64,000 nt of DNA from Streptomyces marokkonensis (GCF_008312835.1 NZ_VSKS01000013.1:124001-188000), one strand, 5' to 3'; counted from the stretch's first letter, positions 17,362-25,502 are shown. Notes: generated by a model not told the origin, from the letters alone. Translations and numbers: made by a program.

Positions 17362-17628
17362 ATGGGCCTGATCTCGGAGGTGCTGCTGCTGCCGTTCGCA
17401 CCGGCACGCGGCGCCTCCTGGGCCATCCGGCAGGTGATCCAGGAGGCGGAGCGCATCTACTACGACCCCGCCACGATTCGCGCAGAGCTGGCCCGCCTGG
17501 AGGAACTGCTGGAGGCCGGAGAGATCACCGAGGAGGAGTTCGACCGGCAGGAGGACGAACTCCTCGACCGGTTGGAGACCGCAACGCGCACAGGCGCGGG
17601 CACAGGCGACGGGACGGCACGACAATGA
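17362..17628 (+). CDS. gvpG: Gas vesicle protein GvpG
   Basis: An 88-residue, mostly helical GvpG. The signature MGLISEVLLLPFAPARGASWAIRQV is followed by an acidic coiled coil (ELARLEELLEAGEITEEEFDRQEDELLDRL). I start at the ATG at 17362, four bases after the gvpF stop, because earlier in-frame residues belong to the gvpF tail. It overlaps gvpY by four bases. GvpG is an accessory protein thought to help GvpA assembly. Confidence 0.9.
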   Translation: MGLISEVLLLPFAPARGASWAIRQVIQEAERIYYDPATIRAELARLEELLEAGEITEEEFDRQEDELLDRLETATRTGAGTGDGTARQ

Positions 17629-18257
17629 ATCGAATGGGACTGGGCCTCGCGATCGGGGCCGGATATCTCCTCGGACGGACCAAGAAGCTCAAGATGGCGG
17701 TCGCCGTCGGCGGCCTGGTGGCGGGCAAGAAGCTGAACCTCAGCCCGCGCATGGTCGGCGAGCTGGTGTCCCAGCAGCTGCGTGAGAACCCGCAGTTCAA
17801 GGAGCTCGGCGACCAGCTGCGCGGCGAACTGCGCGGGGTCGGCAAGGCGGCCTCCGGCGCGCTGGTCGAGCGGCAGCTCGGCTCGCTCGCCGACCGGCTG
17901 CACGGCCGTACCGCCGAGATGCGCGCACAGCTGAACGGATCCGGTCCGAAGGAGGGGGACGCGCAGGACGAGGAGACGGACGAGGCGAAGGACGAGGAGA
18001 CGGACGAGGACCTCGACGAGGCGCCGGAGGAGGAGCACGAGCCGGACGGCGAGGAGGACCACGAGGAGGAGCCCGCCCCCGAGCGGCCGGCCAAGAACGC
18101 CGCCGCCAAGAAGACCGCGCCGTCGAAGAAGACCGCGCCGTCGAAGAAGGCCGCGGCCAAGAAGACGGCTCCCGCGAAGAAGACAGCCGCGAAGAAGACC
18201 GCGGCCGCCTCCCGCGGATCCCGTCCCCGCACGTCGAAGGGAGGCGGTGAGCGATGA
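17625..18257 (+). CDS. gvpY: Gas vesicle cluster protein GvpY, with acidic tract and H1-like Lys-rich tail
   Basis: A 210-residue protein in the gvpY position. Residues 1-35 form a Gly-rich hydrophobic segment (GLGLAIGAGYLLGRTKKLKMAVAVGGLVAG), residues 40-110 are helical (VGELVSQQLRENPQFKELGDQLR), 115-155 are almost all Asp/Glu, and 160-205 repeat KKTA/KKTAPS in the style of histone H1 and actinobacterial HupS tails. The basic tail could bind nucleic acid or the acidic tail of GvpZ encoded next. No enzyme motif. Function unknown; the name follows Streptomyces gvp cluster order. Confidence 0.8.
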   Translation: MNRMGLGLAIGAGYLLGRTKKLKMAVAVGGLVAGKKLNLSPRMVGELVSQQLRENPQFKELGDQLRGELRGVGKAASGALVERQLGSLADRLHGRTAEMRAQLNGSGPKEGDAQDEETDEAKDEETDEDLDEAPEEEHEPDGEEDHEEEPAPERPAKNAAAKKTAPSKKTAPSKKAAAKKTAPAKKTAAKKTAAASRGSRPRTSKGGGER

Positions 18258-19468
18258 CCGAGACCCTGGGATCGGCCACCTCCGCCGCGCGTGACGGTGC
18301 GAAAGGGGCATCGAAGAACCCCCTCGCCGACGTCACCCACAGCGAGGCCGCCGACCGGCTCAAGGCCGAGGTGCAGGACTACCTCGCGGCCCAGGCCACC
18401 CGCGTGCTGAGCGGCCTCGGGAACAAGCTAGGCGAGACCACCAACAAGCTCACCGACATCGCCGAGGGCAACAGCCCCGGCTTCGGCAAGCTCGCCCTCG
18501 ACGGCGGCCGCAAGATCGCCGAGGGCAAGGGTCCGCTGCGCAGCGCCATCGAACTCGGCGCCTCACGGGCGAAGGACAACGTGATGGGCAAGCTCAAGGG
18601 ACTGGGCGGCGGCAAGGGCAAGCGCAAGCGCTCGTCCGGCAACAAGCCCACCGTCATCATGGAGCACATCGACGTCGGGGTCCCGTTGCGCACGGCCTAC
18701 GACCAGTGGACCCAGTACCAGGACTTCAGCACCTTCGCCAAGGGCGTCAAGAGCGCCAGCAGGGCCGACGACACCACGTCGGACTGGCAGGCGAAGATCT
18801 GGTGGTCCAACCGCAGCTGGAAGGCGAAGACCACCGAGCAGGTCCCCGACGACCGCATCGCCTGGTCCTCGGAGGGCGCCAAGGGCACGACGCGGGGCGT
18901 CGTCTCCTTCCACCGCCTGGCCGACAACCTCACCCGGGTCCTGCTGGTCATCGAGTACTACCCCTCGGGCTTCTTCGAGAAGACCGGCAACATCTGGCGC
19001 GCCCAGGGCCGCCGCGCCCGGCTCGACCTGAAGAACTTCTCCCGCTTCATCACCCTCAAGGGCGAGGCCGAGGACAGCTGGCGCGGCGAGATCCGCGACG
19101 GCGAGGTCGTCCGCAGCCACGAGGACGCGCTGGCGGAGGAGGAGGAAGCGGAGTCCGGCGAGCCCGAGGAGGGCGAGGAGGACGAATCCCCGGCGGATGA
19201 GCACGGCGAGGACGAGGAACCCGAGTACGAGGACGAATCCGAGGAGGCCGGGGCCGAGGCCGAGGACCAGGAGCCCGGGGAGGACGAGGAACCCGCCGAC
19301 GAGTACGAGGAGGACGAGTACCCGGAGGAGGAGGACGAGGCGGAGGCCGACGAGCCCGACGCTGAGCCCGAGGACGAGGCGGAGGCCGGCGAGCCCGAGG
19401 ACGAGGTCGAGGACGAGTACGAGCCCGAGCCCGAGGACGAGCGCGCCGAGAGCCGGAGCCGCCGATGA
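18254..19468 (+). CDS. gvpZ: Gas vesicle cluster protein GvpZ: SRPBCC/START-like domain with very acidic tail
   Basis: A 404-residue protein. Residues 1-130 are polar and helical with a K/G-rich end (KGKRKRSSG); residues 135-275 form a polyketide-cyclase/START-like SRPBCC domain (EHIDVGVPLRTAYDQWTQYQDF, DDRIAWSSEGAKGTTRGVVSFH, VLLVIEYYPSGFFEKTGNIWR); residues 280-400 are nearly all Glu/Asp with Pro. SRPBCC domains bind hydrophobic ligands. The acidic tail complements the Lys-rich tail of GvpY, whose gene overlaps by four bases. No counterpart occurs in haloarchaeal or cyanobacterial gvp sets as far as I know. Confidence 0.82.
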   Translation: MTETLGSATSAARDGAKGASKNPLADVTHSEAADRLKAEVQDYLAAQATRVLSGLGNKLGETTNKLTDIAEGNSPGFGKLALDGGRKIAEGKGPLRSAIELGASRAKDNVMGKLKGLGGGKGKRKRSSGNKPTVIMEHIDVGVPLRTAYDQWTQYQDFSTFAKGVKSASRADDTTSDWQAKIWWSNRSWKAKTTEQVPDDRIAWSSEGAKGTTRGVVSFHRLADNLTRVLLVIEYYPSGFFEKTGNIWRAQGRRARLDLKNFSRFITLKGEAEDSWRGEIRDGEVVRSHEDALAEEEEAESGEPEEGEEDESPADEHGEDEEPEYEDESEEAGAEAEDQEPGEDEEPADEYEEDEYPEEEDEAEADEPDAEPEDEAEAGEPEDEVEDEYEPEPEDERAESRSRR

Positions 19469-19806
19469 CCACCCCCAGCCGGCTCCCGGATCCCTACGGC
19501 CAGGGCAGCGGCGCCAATCTCGCCGACATCCTGGAAAGGGTGCTCGACAAGGGCGTCGTGATCGCGGGTGACATCCGCATCAACCTGCTCGACATCGAGC
19601 TGCTCACCATCAAGCTGCGCCTGGTCGTCGCCTCCGTCGACAAGGCGAAGGAGATGGGGATCGACTGGTGGGAGTCCGACCCGGCGCTGTCCTCGCGGGC
19701 CCGTCGCGACGAGCTGGCGAGGGAGAACGCCGAGCTGCGGGAGCGGCTGGCCCGGCTGGAGGAACTGGAGCTGGGGCCCCGTCGCGCACAGGAGGAGAGG
19801 CCGTGA
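19465..19806 (+). CDS. gvpJ: Gas vesicle protein GvpJ (GvpA paralogue)
   Basis: A 113-residue GvpA/J-family protein. The domain NLADILERVLDKGVVIAGDIRINLLDIELLTIKLRLVVASVDKAKEMG covers residues 17-65, followed by WWESDPALSS and a coiled coil (ELARENAELRERLARLEELEL) that matches GvpJ more than GvpA. GvpJ is thought to cap or nucleate the vesicle cone. It overlaps its neighbours by four bases on each side. Confidence 0.9.
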   Translation: MTTPSRLPDPYGQGSGANLADILERVLDKGVVIAGDIRINLLDIELLTIKLRLVVASVDKAKEMGIDWWESDPALSSRARRDELARENAELRERLARLEELELGPRRAQEERP

Positions 19807-20582
19807 CAGGACTGCGGTACGTCTACGCGGTCTGCCGCCCCTTCGGCACACCGCTCCAGGCCCAGTTGACCGGGGTGGGAGGCGATCCGCCCCGGCTGGT
19901 GCCCCACCACGACCTGGTGGCGGTGGTCAGCCACGTTCCCGAGGCGGACTTCGCCGAGGGCCCGCTGCGCGCCCACCTCGAGGACCTCGACTGGCTGACC
20001 GCGGTCGCCCGCGCCCACCAGGGTGTGATCGACGCGCTCACCACCGTCACCACCCCGCTGCCGCTGCGGCTCGGCACCGTGTTCCGCGACGACAGCGGTG
20101 TGCGGTCGATGATCGAGGCGCGGGAGGAGAGCTTCCTGCGCACCCTCGACCGGCTGGAAGGCCGGGTCGAGTGGGGCGTCAAGGTGTACCTGGAAGCGGA
20201 ACGGGCGCCCGAGGCGGCCGCCGCGCCCGCGCCCAAGCCGGCGTCCGGCCGGGACTACCTGCGGCAGCGGCGCATGCGGACCAAGTCGCAGGACGACCTC
20301 TGGCAGCGGGCCGAGACCTTCGCGACCCGGCTGCACGAGACCCTGTGCGAGAGCGCCGAGGACTCCCGGCTGCACGCTCCGCAGAACCCCACGCTCTCCG
20401 GTGCCTCCGGACGCAATGTGCTCAATGCCGCGTATCTCGTGCCGCGCGCGGAATCCGAGGAATTCGTGGAACGGGTGGACCGGACGAAGGACGGGGTCCC
20501 CGGAATACGCGTGGAACTCACCGGCCCCTGGGCGGCCTATTCGTTCGCCGGTGAGGAAACGGGCGAGAAGGAGGGACAGTGA
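19803..20582 (+). CDS. gvpL: Gas vesicle protein GvpL (GvpL/F family)
   Basis: A 259-residue GvpL/F protein starting GLRYVYAVCRPF at a GTG that overlaps the gvpJ stop. It has LVAVVSHVPEADF near 40, LPLRLGTVF near 82, VEWGVKVYLE near 120, NVLNAAYLVPR near 205 and the closing IRVELTGPWAAYSF. An insert of about 30 residues rich in Ala/Pro (AAAAPAPKPASGRDYLRQRR) interrupts the core. It overlaps gvpS. GvpL interacts with several Gvp proteins in haloarchaea and may act as an assembly hub. Confidence 0.9.
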   Translation: MTGLRYVYAVCRPFGTPLQAQLTGVGGDPPRLVPHHDLVAVVSHVPEADFAEGPLRAHLEDLDWLTAVARAHQGVIDALTTVTTPLPLRLGTVFRDDSGVRSMIEAREESFLRTLDRLEGRVEWGVKVYLEAERAPEAAAAPAPKPASGRDYLRQRRMRTKSQDDLWQRAETFATRLHETLCESAEDSRLHAPQNPTLSGASGRNVLNAAYLVPRAESEEFVERVDRTKDGVPGIRVELTGPWAAYSFAGEETGEKEGQ

Positions 20583-20767
20583 CCGTCGTCGAACGCCGCG
20601 AGATAGCCCTGGTGGATCTGCTCGACCGGCTCCTGGCCGGCGGGGTCGTCATCACGGGCGACATCACGTTGCGCATCGCGGACGTCGACCTGGTCCGTAT
20701 CGACCTCAACGCGCTCATCAGCTCGGTGAACGCCCAGGTCCCCTCGCCGTTCGAGGGGTCGCTGTGA
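20579..20767 (+). CDS. gvpS: Gas vesicle protein GvpS (short GvpA-like)
   Basis: A 62-residue GvpA-family domain with little else: REIALVDLLDRLLAGGVVITGDITLRIADVDLVRIDLNALISSV. It starts at a GTG overlapping gvpL, with GGAGGGACA upstream, and its stop overlaps the gvpK start. It is closer in size to the classical shell monomer than the extended GvpA of this cluster, so it may be a structural subunit. Confidence 0.88.
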   Translation: MTVVERREIALVDLLDRLLAGGVVITGDITLRIADVDLVRIDLNALISSVNAQVPSPFEGSL

Positions 20768-21087
20768 CGGCCGCCCCCGACGACGGCCGGCAGGTCGAGC
20801 CGCACGCCAGCCGGCGCAAGCGGCTCGACCTGGAGCCGGACACGGTCGAACGCGATTTGATCAAACTGGTGCTCACCGTCGTGGAACTGCTGCGCCAGCT
20901 CATGGAACGCCAGGCGCTGCGCCGGTTCGACGAGGGGGACCTGACCGAGGAGCAGGAGGAGCGGGTCGGGCTCACCCTGATGCTGCTCGAGGACCGCATG
21001 GCGGAACTGCGGGACCGGTACGGACTGCGGCCCGAGGACCTGAACCTGGACCTCGGGCCGCTCGGACCGCTGCTTCCCCGGGACTGA
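20764..21087 (+). CDS. gvpK: Gas vesicle protein GvpK
   Basis: A 107-residue GvpK. The diagnostic segment is RLDLEPDTVERDLIKLVLTVVELLRQLMERQALRRFDEGDLTEEQEERVGLTLMLLEDRM, all helical, and it ends LNLDLGPLGPLLPRD. GTG start at 20764 overlaps gvpS. It closes the cluster; a perfect hairpin terminator follows 14 bases after the stop. Confidence 0.9.
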   Translation: MTAAPDDGRQVEPHASRRKRLDLEPDTVERDLIKLVLTVVELLRQLMERQALRRFDEGDLTEEQEERVGLTLMLLEDRMAELRDRYGLRPEDLNLDLGPLGPLLPRD

Positions 21088-21100
21088 GGTTCCCGGAAAC

Positions 21101-21135
21101 AAGAATTCCCCGGGACCGCGTCCCGGGGAATTCTT
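21101..21135. terminator. Bidirectional terminator between gvpK and a small membrane-protein gene
   Basis: AAGAATTCCCCGGGAC pairs perfectly with GTCCCGGGGAATTCTT across a 3-base loop (CGC). The 16-bp stem with A/T-rich ends works on both strands and lies between convergent genes. Confidence 0.9.
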
Positions 21136-21141
21136 TTCACC

Positions 21142-21312
21142 TCACCAGCGGTACCAGCGGCCTCTGCCCCCGCCTGCCGAGGTGCTGCGCATGAAGAATC
21201 CCAGCAGCCACACGATGAGCACGGCCAGGGCGATCCACCAGAGGATCTTTACCGCGAACCCGGCACCGAAAAGGATCAGTGCCAACAGCAGAACGAGCAG
21301 AATGGGAACCAT
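21142..21312 (-). CDS. Small hydrophobic membrane protein
   Basis: A 56-residue protein: MVPILLVLLLALILFG opens a first membrane helix, VKILWWIALAVLIVWLLGFF a second, and the tail is RSTSAGGRGRWYRW. AGGAGG lies 9 bases before the ATG, supporting translation. It converges on gvpK across a strong terminator. Such short two-helix proteins next to gvp clusters occur in streptomycetes; function unknown, possibly stress-related. Confidence 0.75.
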   Translation of the reverse strand: MVPILLVLLLALILFGAGFAVKILWWIALAVLIVWLLGFFMRSTSAGGGRGRWYRW

Positions 21313-21355
21313 GATGTCGAACCTCCTGCCGTTCTGATGTCCTGGAAAACGCGAT

Positions 21356-22177
21356 TCAGGCTTCCTTGCGGCAGAGAATTTCCCCGTGCAGCACGCTGAA
21401 CCAGCCGTCCTCCCGCGTGCCCCATTCCCGCCACGCCGCGGACACCTCCCGCAACCGCTCGCGGGTGGCGTGGCCCCCCTCGACGGCCCGCTCGGCGTAG
21501 GCGGACGCCACGGTGCGGTCCGCCCACAGGCCGCTCCACCAGGACCGCTCCCCGGCGGTCGAGAAGGTCCAGGAGCCGGAGGTCGCCGTGATGTCCGTGA
21601 ATCCGGCGGCCAGCGCCCAGGACTTCAGGCGCCGCCCGGCGTCCGGCTCGCCCCCGTTGGCCCGGGCCACCCGCCGGTACAGGTCGAGCCAGTGGTCCAT
21701 GCCCGCCGACCCGGGGTACCAGGTCATGGCCGCGTAGTCGGAGTCCCGTACCGCGACGAACCCGCCCGGTCTCGTCACCCGCCGCATCTCGCGCAGCGCA
21801 CGGACCGGGTCGCCCACGTGCTGGAGCACCTGGTGGGCGTGGACGACGCAGAACGTGCCGTCCGGGAAGTCCAGTGCGTGCACGTCCCCCGTCGTGAAGC
21901 CGACGTTCGCCAGTCCCCGCTCCACGGCCACCGTCCGGGCCCGCTCCAGGATCCCCGGCTCGCGGTCGAGACCGGTGACGTGCCCGTCGGGGACGAGCGC
22001 CGCCAGGCCGGCGGTGATGGTGCCGGGTCCGCACCCGATGTCCAGGATCCGCATGTGGGGTTCCAGGACCCCGAGGAGGTACGCCGACGAGTTCTCGGCG
22101 GTCCGCCAGGTGTGCGACCTCAGCACCGACTCGTGGTGCCCGTGGGTATACACGGCCGTTTCGCGCGCTTCCGGCAT
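21356..22177 (-). CDS. Class I SAM-dependent methyltransferase
   Basis: A 273-residue UbiE/Methyltransf_25-type enzyme. Motif I is ILDIGCGPG (residues 44-52), the acidic ribose-binding residue is in VTGLDREP, motif II/III is FCVVHAHQVLQHVGDPVRALREMRRVTRPGG. The C-terminal half (about 150-270) resembles small-molecule methyltransferases. It is divergent from an ABC-F gene 154 bp away. Substrate unknown. Confidence 0.87.
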   Translation of the reverse strand: MPEARETAVYTHGHHESVLRSHTWRTAENSSAYLLGVLEPHMRILDIGCGPGTITAGLAALVPDGHVTGLDREPGILERARTVAVERGLANVGFTTGDVHALDFPDGTFCVVHAHQVLQHVGDPVRALREMRRVTRPGGFVAVRDSDYAAMTWYPGSAGMDHWLDLYRRVARANGGEPDAGRRLKSWALAAGFTDITATSGSWTFSTAGERSWWSGLWADRTVASAYAERAVEGGHATRERLREVSAAWREWGTREDGWFSVLHGEILCRKEA

Positions 22178-22331
22178 GCCGGGCCCACCCCTTCCGCTCT
22201 CGTGGTTCTCGCAGGAGAGCCCTCACGCTACGCGCGGCGGCCGCATATTGAGACCCACGTATCGCATGGTGGACCATACCGCTCGGAAACCCGTTTGCCA
22301 CCTGCGTCGGCGAGCCCGCACAATCCCCACC

Positions 22332-23951
22332 ATGGGCCACCTGGAAGCAGCGCACCTGGAGTACTACCTCCCCGACGGGAGGGCCCTCCTGGGCGATGTG
22401 TCCTTCCGGGTGGGTGAAGGCGCGGTCATGGCCCTGGTGGGCCCCAACGGTGCGGGCAAGACCACCCTGCTCCGCCTCCTCGCCGGCGAGCTGAAGCCTC
22501 ATGGCGGGTCTGTCACCGTCACCGGCGGTCTCGGCGTCATGCGCCAGTTCGTCGGCTCCGTACGGGACGAGACGACCGTGCGGGACCTGCTCGTCTCCGT
22601 CGCCGCGCCCAGGATCCGGGAAGCGGCCCACGCCGTCGACAGGGCCGAGCACGCCCTCATGACGGTCGACGACGAGGCCGCGCAGCTCGCCTACGCCCAG
22701 GCCCTCGCCGACTGGGCCGAGGCCCGGGGCTACGAGGCGGAGACGCTGTGGGACATGTGCACCACGGCCGCGCTCGGCATCCCGTACGAGAAGGCGCAGT
22801 GGCGCGAGGTCCGCACCCTCTCCGGCGGCGAGCAGAAGCGTCTGGTCCTCGAGGCGCTGCTGCGGGGCACCGATCAGGTCCTGCTGCTCGACGAGCCCGA
22901 CAACTACCTCGACGTGCCCGGCAAGCGCTGGCTGGAGGACCGGCTCGGGGAGACCCGCAAGACCGTCCTGTTCGTCTCCCACGACCGCGAACTCCTCGCC
23001 CGCGCCGCCCAGCGCATCGTCTCCCTGGAGCCCGGCCCCGCCGGCGCCGACACCTGGGTGCACGGCGGTGGCTTCGCCACCTACCACGACGCCCGCCGGG
23101 AACGCTTCGCCCGCTTCGAGGAGCTGCGCCGGCGCTGGGACGAGAAGCACGCCCAGCTCAGGAAACTCGTCCTGAACCTGCGCCAGGCCGCGGCGAACAG
23201 CCCCGACATGGCCTCCCGCTACCAGGCCGCCCAGACCAGGCTGCGCAAGTTCGAGGAGGCGGGGCCCCCGCCGGAGCCGCCGCGCGAGCAGAACATCACC
23301 ATGCGCCTGAAGGGCGGCCGTACGGGAGTCCGCGCCGTCACCTGCGAACAGCTGGAACTCACCGGCCTGATGAAGCCCTTCGACCTGGAGGTGTTCTACG
23401 GCGAGCGGGTCGCCGTGCTCGGCTCCAACGGCTCCGGCAAGTCGCACTTCCTGCGTCTGCTCGCCGGGGACGACGTGGCGCACACCGGCGGGTGGCGCCT
23501 CGGCGCCCGGGTCGTCCCCGGACACTTCGCGCAGACCCACGCCCACCCGGAACTTCAGGGCCGCACCCTCCTGGACATCCTGTGGAAGGAGCACGCCCAG
23601 GACCGGGGAGCCGCCATGTCGCGGCTGCGCCGGTACGAGCTGACGGGCCAGGCCGAGCAGACCTTCGAACGGCTCTCCGGAGGCCAGCAGGCCCGGTTCC
23701 AGATCCTGCTGCTGGAGCTCCAGGGCGTCACGGCCCTGCTGCTCGACGAGCCCACGGACAACCTCGACCTGGAGTCCGCGGAAGCGCTGCAGGAAGGCCT
23801 GGAGGCGTTCGAGGGCACGGTGCTCGCCGTCACCCACGACCGCTGGTTCGCCCGCTCCTTCGACCGCTTCCTCGTCTTCGGCAGCGACGGCCGGGTCAGG
23901 GAGACCCCGGAACCGGTCTGGGACGAGCGCCGGGTGGAACGGGTCCGCTAG
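22332..23951 (+). CDS. ABC-F family ATPase (ribosome-associated)
   Basis: A 539-residue protein with two ABC ATPase domains and no membrane segment. Domain 1 has Walker A GPNGAGKTT (near 37), signature LSGGEQKR and LLLDEPDNYLD; domain 2 has GSNGSGKS (near 365), LSGGQQAR and LLDEPTDNLD. The charged linker (RRRWDEKHAQLRKLVLNLR...) is the P-site tRNA-interaction motif region. ABC-F proteins act on the ribosome as translation factors or antibiotic-protection proteins. No close drug-resistance neighbour is present, so which role is open. No good Shine-Dalgarno is seen before the ATG. Confidence 0.88.
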   Translation: MGHLEAAHLEYYLPDGRALLGDVSFRVGEGAVMALVGPNGAGKTTLLRLLAGELKPHGGSVTVTGGLGVMRQFVGSVRDETTVRDLLVSVAAPRIREAAHAVDRAEHALMTVDDEAAQLAYAQALADWAEARGYEAETLWDMCTTAALGIPYEKAQWREVRTLSGGEQKRLVLEALLRGTDQVLLLDEPDNYLDVPGKRWLEDRLGETRKTVLFVSHDRELLARAAQRIVSLEPGPAGADTWVHGGGFATYHDARRERFARFEELRRRWDEKHAQLRKLVLNLRQAAANSPDMASRYQAAQTRLRKFEEAGPPPEPPREQNITMRLKGGRTGVRAVTCEQLELTGLMKPFDLEVFYGERVAVLGSNGSGKSHFLRLLAGDDVAHTGGWRLGARVVPGHFAQTHAHPELQGRTLLDILWKEHAQDRGAAMSRLRRYELTGQAEQTFERLSGGQQARFQILLLELQGVTALLLDEPTDNLDLESAEALQEGLEAFEGTVLAVTHDRWFARSFDRFLVFGSDGRVRETPEPVWDERRVERVR

Positions 23952-24003
23952 GGGGTGGCTGACACATGCCCGCGGCGTCACGGGCATGTGTCAGACACCC
24001 CCT
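23950..24003. terminator. Bidirectional terminator after the ABC-F gene
   Basis: CTGACACATGCCCG (23959-23972) pairs perfectly with CGGGCATGTGTCAG (23981-23994), and the flanking AGGGGGTG pairs with CACCCCCT, giving a 22-bp stem with one mismatch and an 8-base loop. It starts at the ABC-F stop codon and faces the convergent baeRF-like gene. Confidence 0.9.
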
Positions 24004-24010
24004 GGGGACC

Positions 24011-25120
24011 TCACTTCCAGCGCAGCAGCGCTCCCAGCCCGCCGACCGGCGTGTCCTCCCGCGCACCCGGTCCGGTGACCGCCAGCGCGGGCGCGTCCGT
24101 CGCGACCGCCGACCGGATCAGCGCGTCGTCCGCGCGCGCCGACCAGGAGTTCTGCTCACCGAGGACCTTCAGCTCGGTGCGCCGCACCGCGAGCTGGTCG
24201 GGATCCTCGCCGATCCACACCTCCCGGTGCGCGTCCGGCCCGTCCGGCCGGATCAGCAGCTCGTCGATCCGGTGCTCGCGCGCGGCCTCGACCAGCGCCG
24301 GCACGCCCTCGACGGCACCCGCACGGCCCTCGTCGTCGGGTCCGCGGGCGGCCAGGAACCGCTCCAGCTCGGCGGCGGTGCGTTCCTGGACGTGCTCCGC
24401 GCGGATCCGCTCCACCTCCTCGTCCAGCAGCCTGCTGCCGGCGCCGTGGGAAGCCTCGGCCACCAGGTCGTGCAGCCGCTGCGGCAGCCGCTCGCGCACG
24501 GACCGCCGCTCCCGGTCGTCCCCGACGAGGATCAGCAGATCGGCCCCGGTCTCCTCCTGGGAGACCGCGAGCGCGTCGGCGATCTCCGCGGCGTTGTGCT
24601 CCCAGGTGTTCTCCACCCGCAGCTGGAAATGCCGCTCCGACCAGTCGACGGAGGCGGTCCGGTGCAGCGGCCACTGGCGCCCGGTGACGCCGCCCGCGTC
24701 GTCCCGGCCGAGGGCGCTGCGCAGCTCGAAGTCGGCGCCCTTGCGGTCGACGTAGGCGACGACGCACACGGGGTTCTCACCGGCCAGTTCCAGCAGCGGC
24801 GCGACCCGCGGCAGAGGCGCCCACTGCGCCCAGTCGCGCTGCGGGGACCGGGCCAGCGCGGGGTCGAGCACCACCTGGCCGTCCCGGGCGAACAGGGCAC
24901 GGCCGTGCGGTTCGCCGGAGTGCCGGAGCTCCTCGATCGCGTGGCGCACCGCCTGGCAGGTGGCGTCGTCCGCGCCCTGACCGGCGAGTTCCTGGGCCAT
25001 CGCCCGGGCCGTCAGCTGCCGCTCGTGCGGGGTGTTCTCCGTGTGCCGGGAGGTGTCGACGTAGACGGATGCCCAGGGGCCGGGACGTTCGTAGAGTGGA
25101 TTCAGGAATGCGAGTTCCAT
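24011..25120 (-). CDS. baeRF/Vms1-like (eRF1-fold) protein, Rv2629-type
   Basis: A 369-residue protein resembling the actinobacterial Vms1/baeRF2 group (archaeal eRF1 domain-1/2/3-like fold), of which mycobacterial Rv2629 is a hypoxia-linked member. Visible features: PWASVYVDTSRHTENT at 15-30, VCVVAYVDRKGADFELR near 120, LLILVGDDRERRSVRERLP near 190, a helical acidic segment, and a C-terminal L7Ae-like domain with IDELLIRPDG. GGAGG lies 7 bases before the ATG, and a SigB-type promoter sits about 50 bp upstream. Possible role in ribosome rescue or dormancy; inference only. Confidence 0.72.
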   Translation of the reverse strand: MELAFLNPLYERPGPWASVYVDTSRHTENTPHERQLTARAMAQELAGQGADDATCQAVRHAIEELRHSGEPHGRALFARDGQVVLDPALARSPQRDWAQWAPLPRVAPLLELAGENPVCVVAYVDRKGADFELRSALGRDDAGGVTGRQWPLHRTASVDWSERHFQLRVENTWEHNAAEIADALAVSQEETGADLLILVGDDRERRSVRERLPQRLHDLVAEASHGAGSRLLDEEVERIRAEHVQERTAAELERFLAARGPDDEGRAGAVEGVPALVEAAREHRIDELLIRPDGPDAHREVWIGEDPDQLAVRRTELKVLGEQNSWSARADDALIRSAVATDAPALAVTGPGAREDTPVGGLGALLRWK

Positions 25121-25169
25121 GGTTCCCTCCCGGTTGCCGATCGGGGTAGTGCCTGTGCCGACCGGCGGG

Positions 25170-25193
25170 TACCCGGGCCGCATGAACGCACAC
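25170..25193 (-). promoter_or_regulatory. SigB-type promoter for the baeRF-like gene
   Basis: On the minus strand GTGT is followed after 14 bases by GGGTAC, a perfect GNNT-N14-GGGTAC match, 50 bases before the baeRF-like start. GGGTACCC also reads on the plus strand toward the small DUF6158 gene (-35 GCCT with 13 bases), so both divergent genes may use it. Confidence 0.6.
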
Positions 25194-25211
25194 GACGAGC
25201 GGGGCACCACG

Positions 25212-25469
25212 ATGACCGGAGTCGAGCCCGACCGCCTGGACGACCAGCAGCTCATGAAGGAGCTGGAGACCATCCACCGCACGCGCCACGACACACTGCT
25301 GTACGGCTCCAACGACGCGCTGCGGACGCACAACGAGCGGATGGCGCAACTGGAGGGCGAGTACCTGCGCCGCAACCCGCGCCGCCCGGTGGCCGCGGGC
25401 CGCACCCGTGAGGGGGCCCGCGAGCGGAGCGCCGCGGACACGACGACGCCCACGACCCCGGGGACCTGA
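25212..25469 (+). CDS. Small DUF6158-like protein
   Basis: An 85-residue charged helical protein: TGVEPDRLDDQQLMKELETIHRTRHDTLLYGSNDALRTHNERMAQLEGEYLRRNPRR. It matches a family of small streptomycete proteins often found beside stress genes. I start at 25212, since an in-frame ATG at 25182 lies only 8 bases after the GGGTAC box; that start would be leaderless. Function unknown. Confidence 0.7.
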   Translation: MTGVEPDRLDDQQLMKELETIHRTRHDTLLYGSNDALRTHNERMAQLEGEYLRRNPRRPVAAGRTREGARERSAADTTTPTTPGT

Positions 25470-25502
25470 GCTCCGCCCCCGGCTGCCCCCGGGTACGACG
25501 AA

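Noticed and set aside
18100-18230. Repeat-like AAGAAGACCGC units as a mobile or CRISPR repeat
   Set aside because: They encode the KKTA tail of GvpY and are explained by coding for lysine-rich sequence.
22296-22327. TTTGCC and CACAAT as a promoter of the ABC-F gene
   Set aside because: Spacing of about 19 bases and poor matches; too weak to support.
21276-23987. Long minus-strand frame of about 900 codons
   Set aside because: It covers the ABC-F and methyltransferase genes in another frame, with low-complexity composition. The real minus-strand genes there are the 56-residue membrane protein and the methyltransferase.
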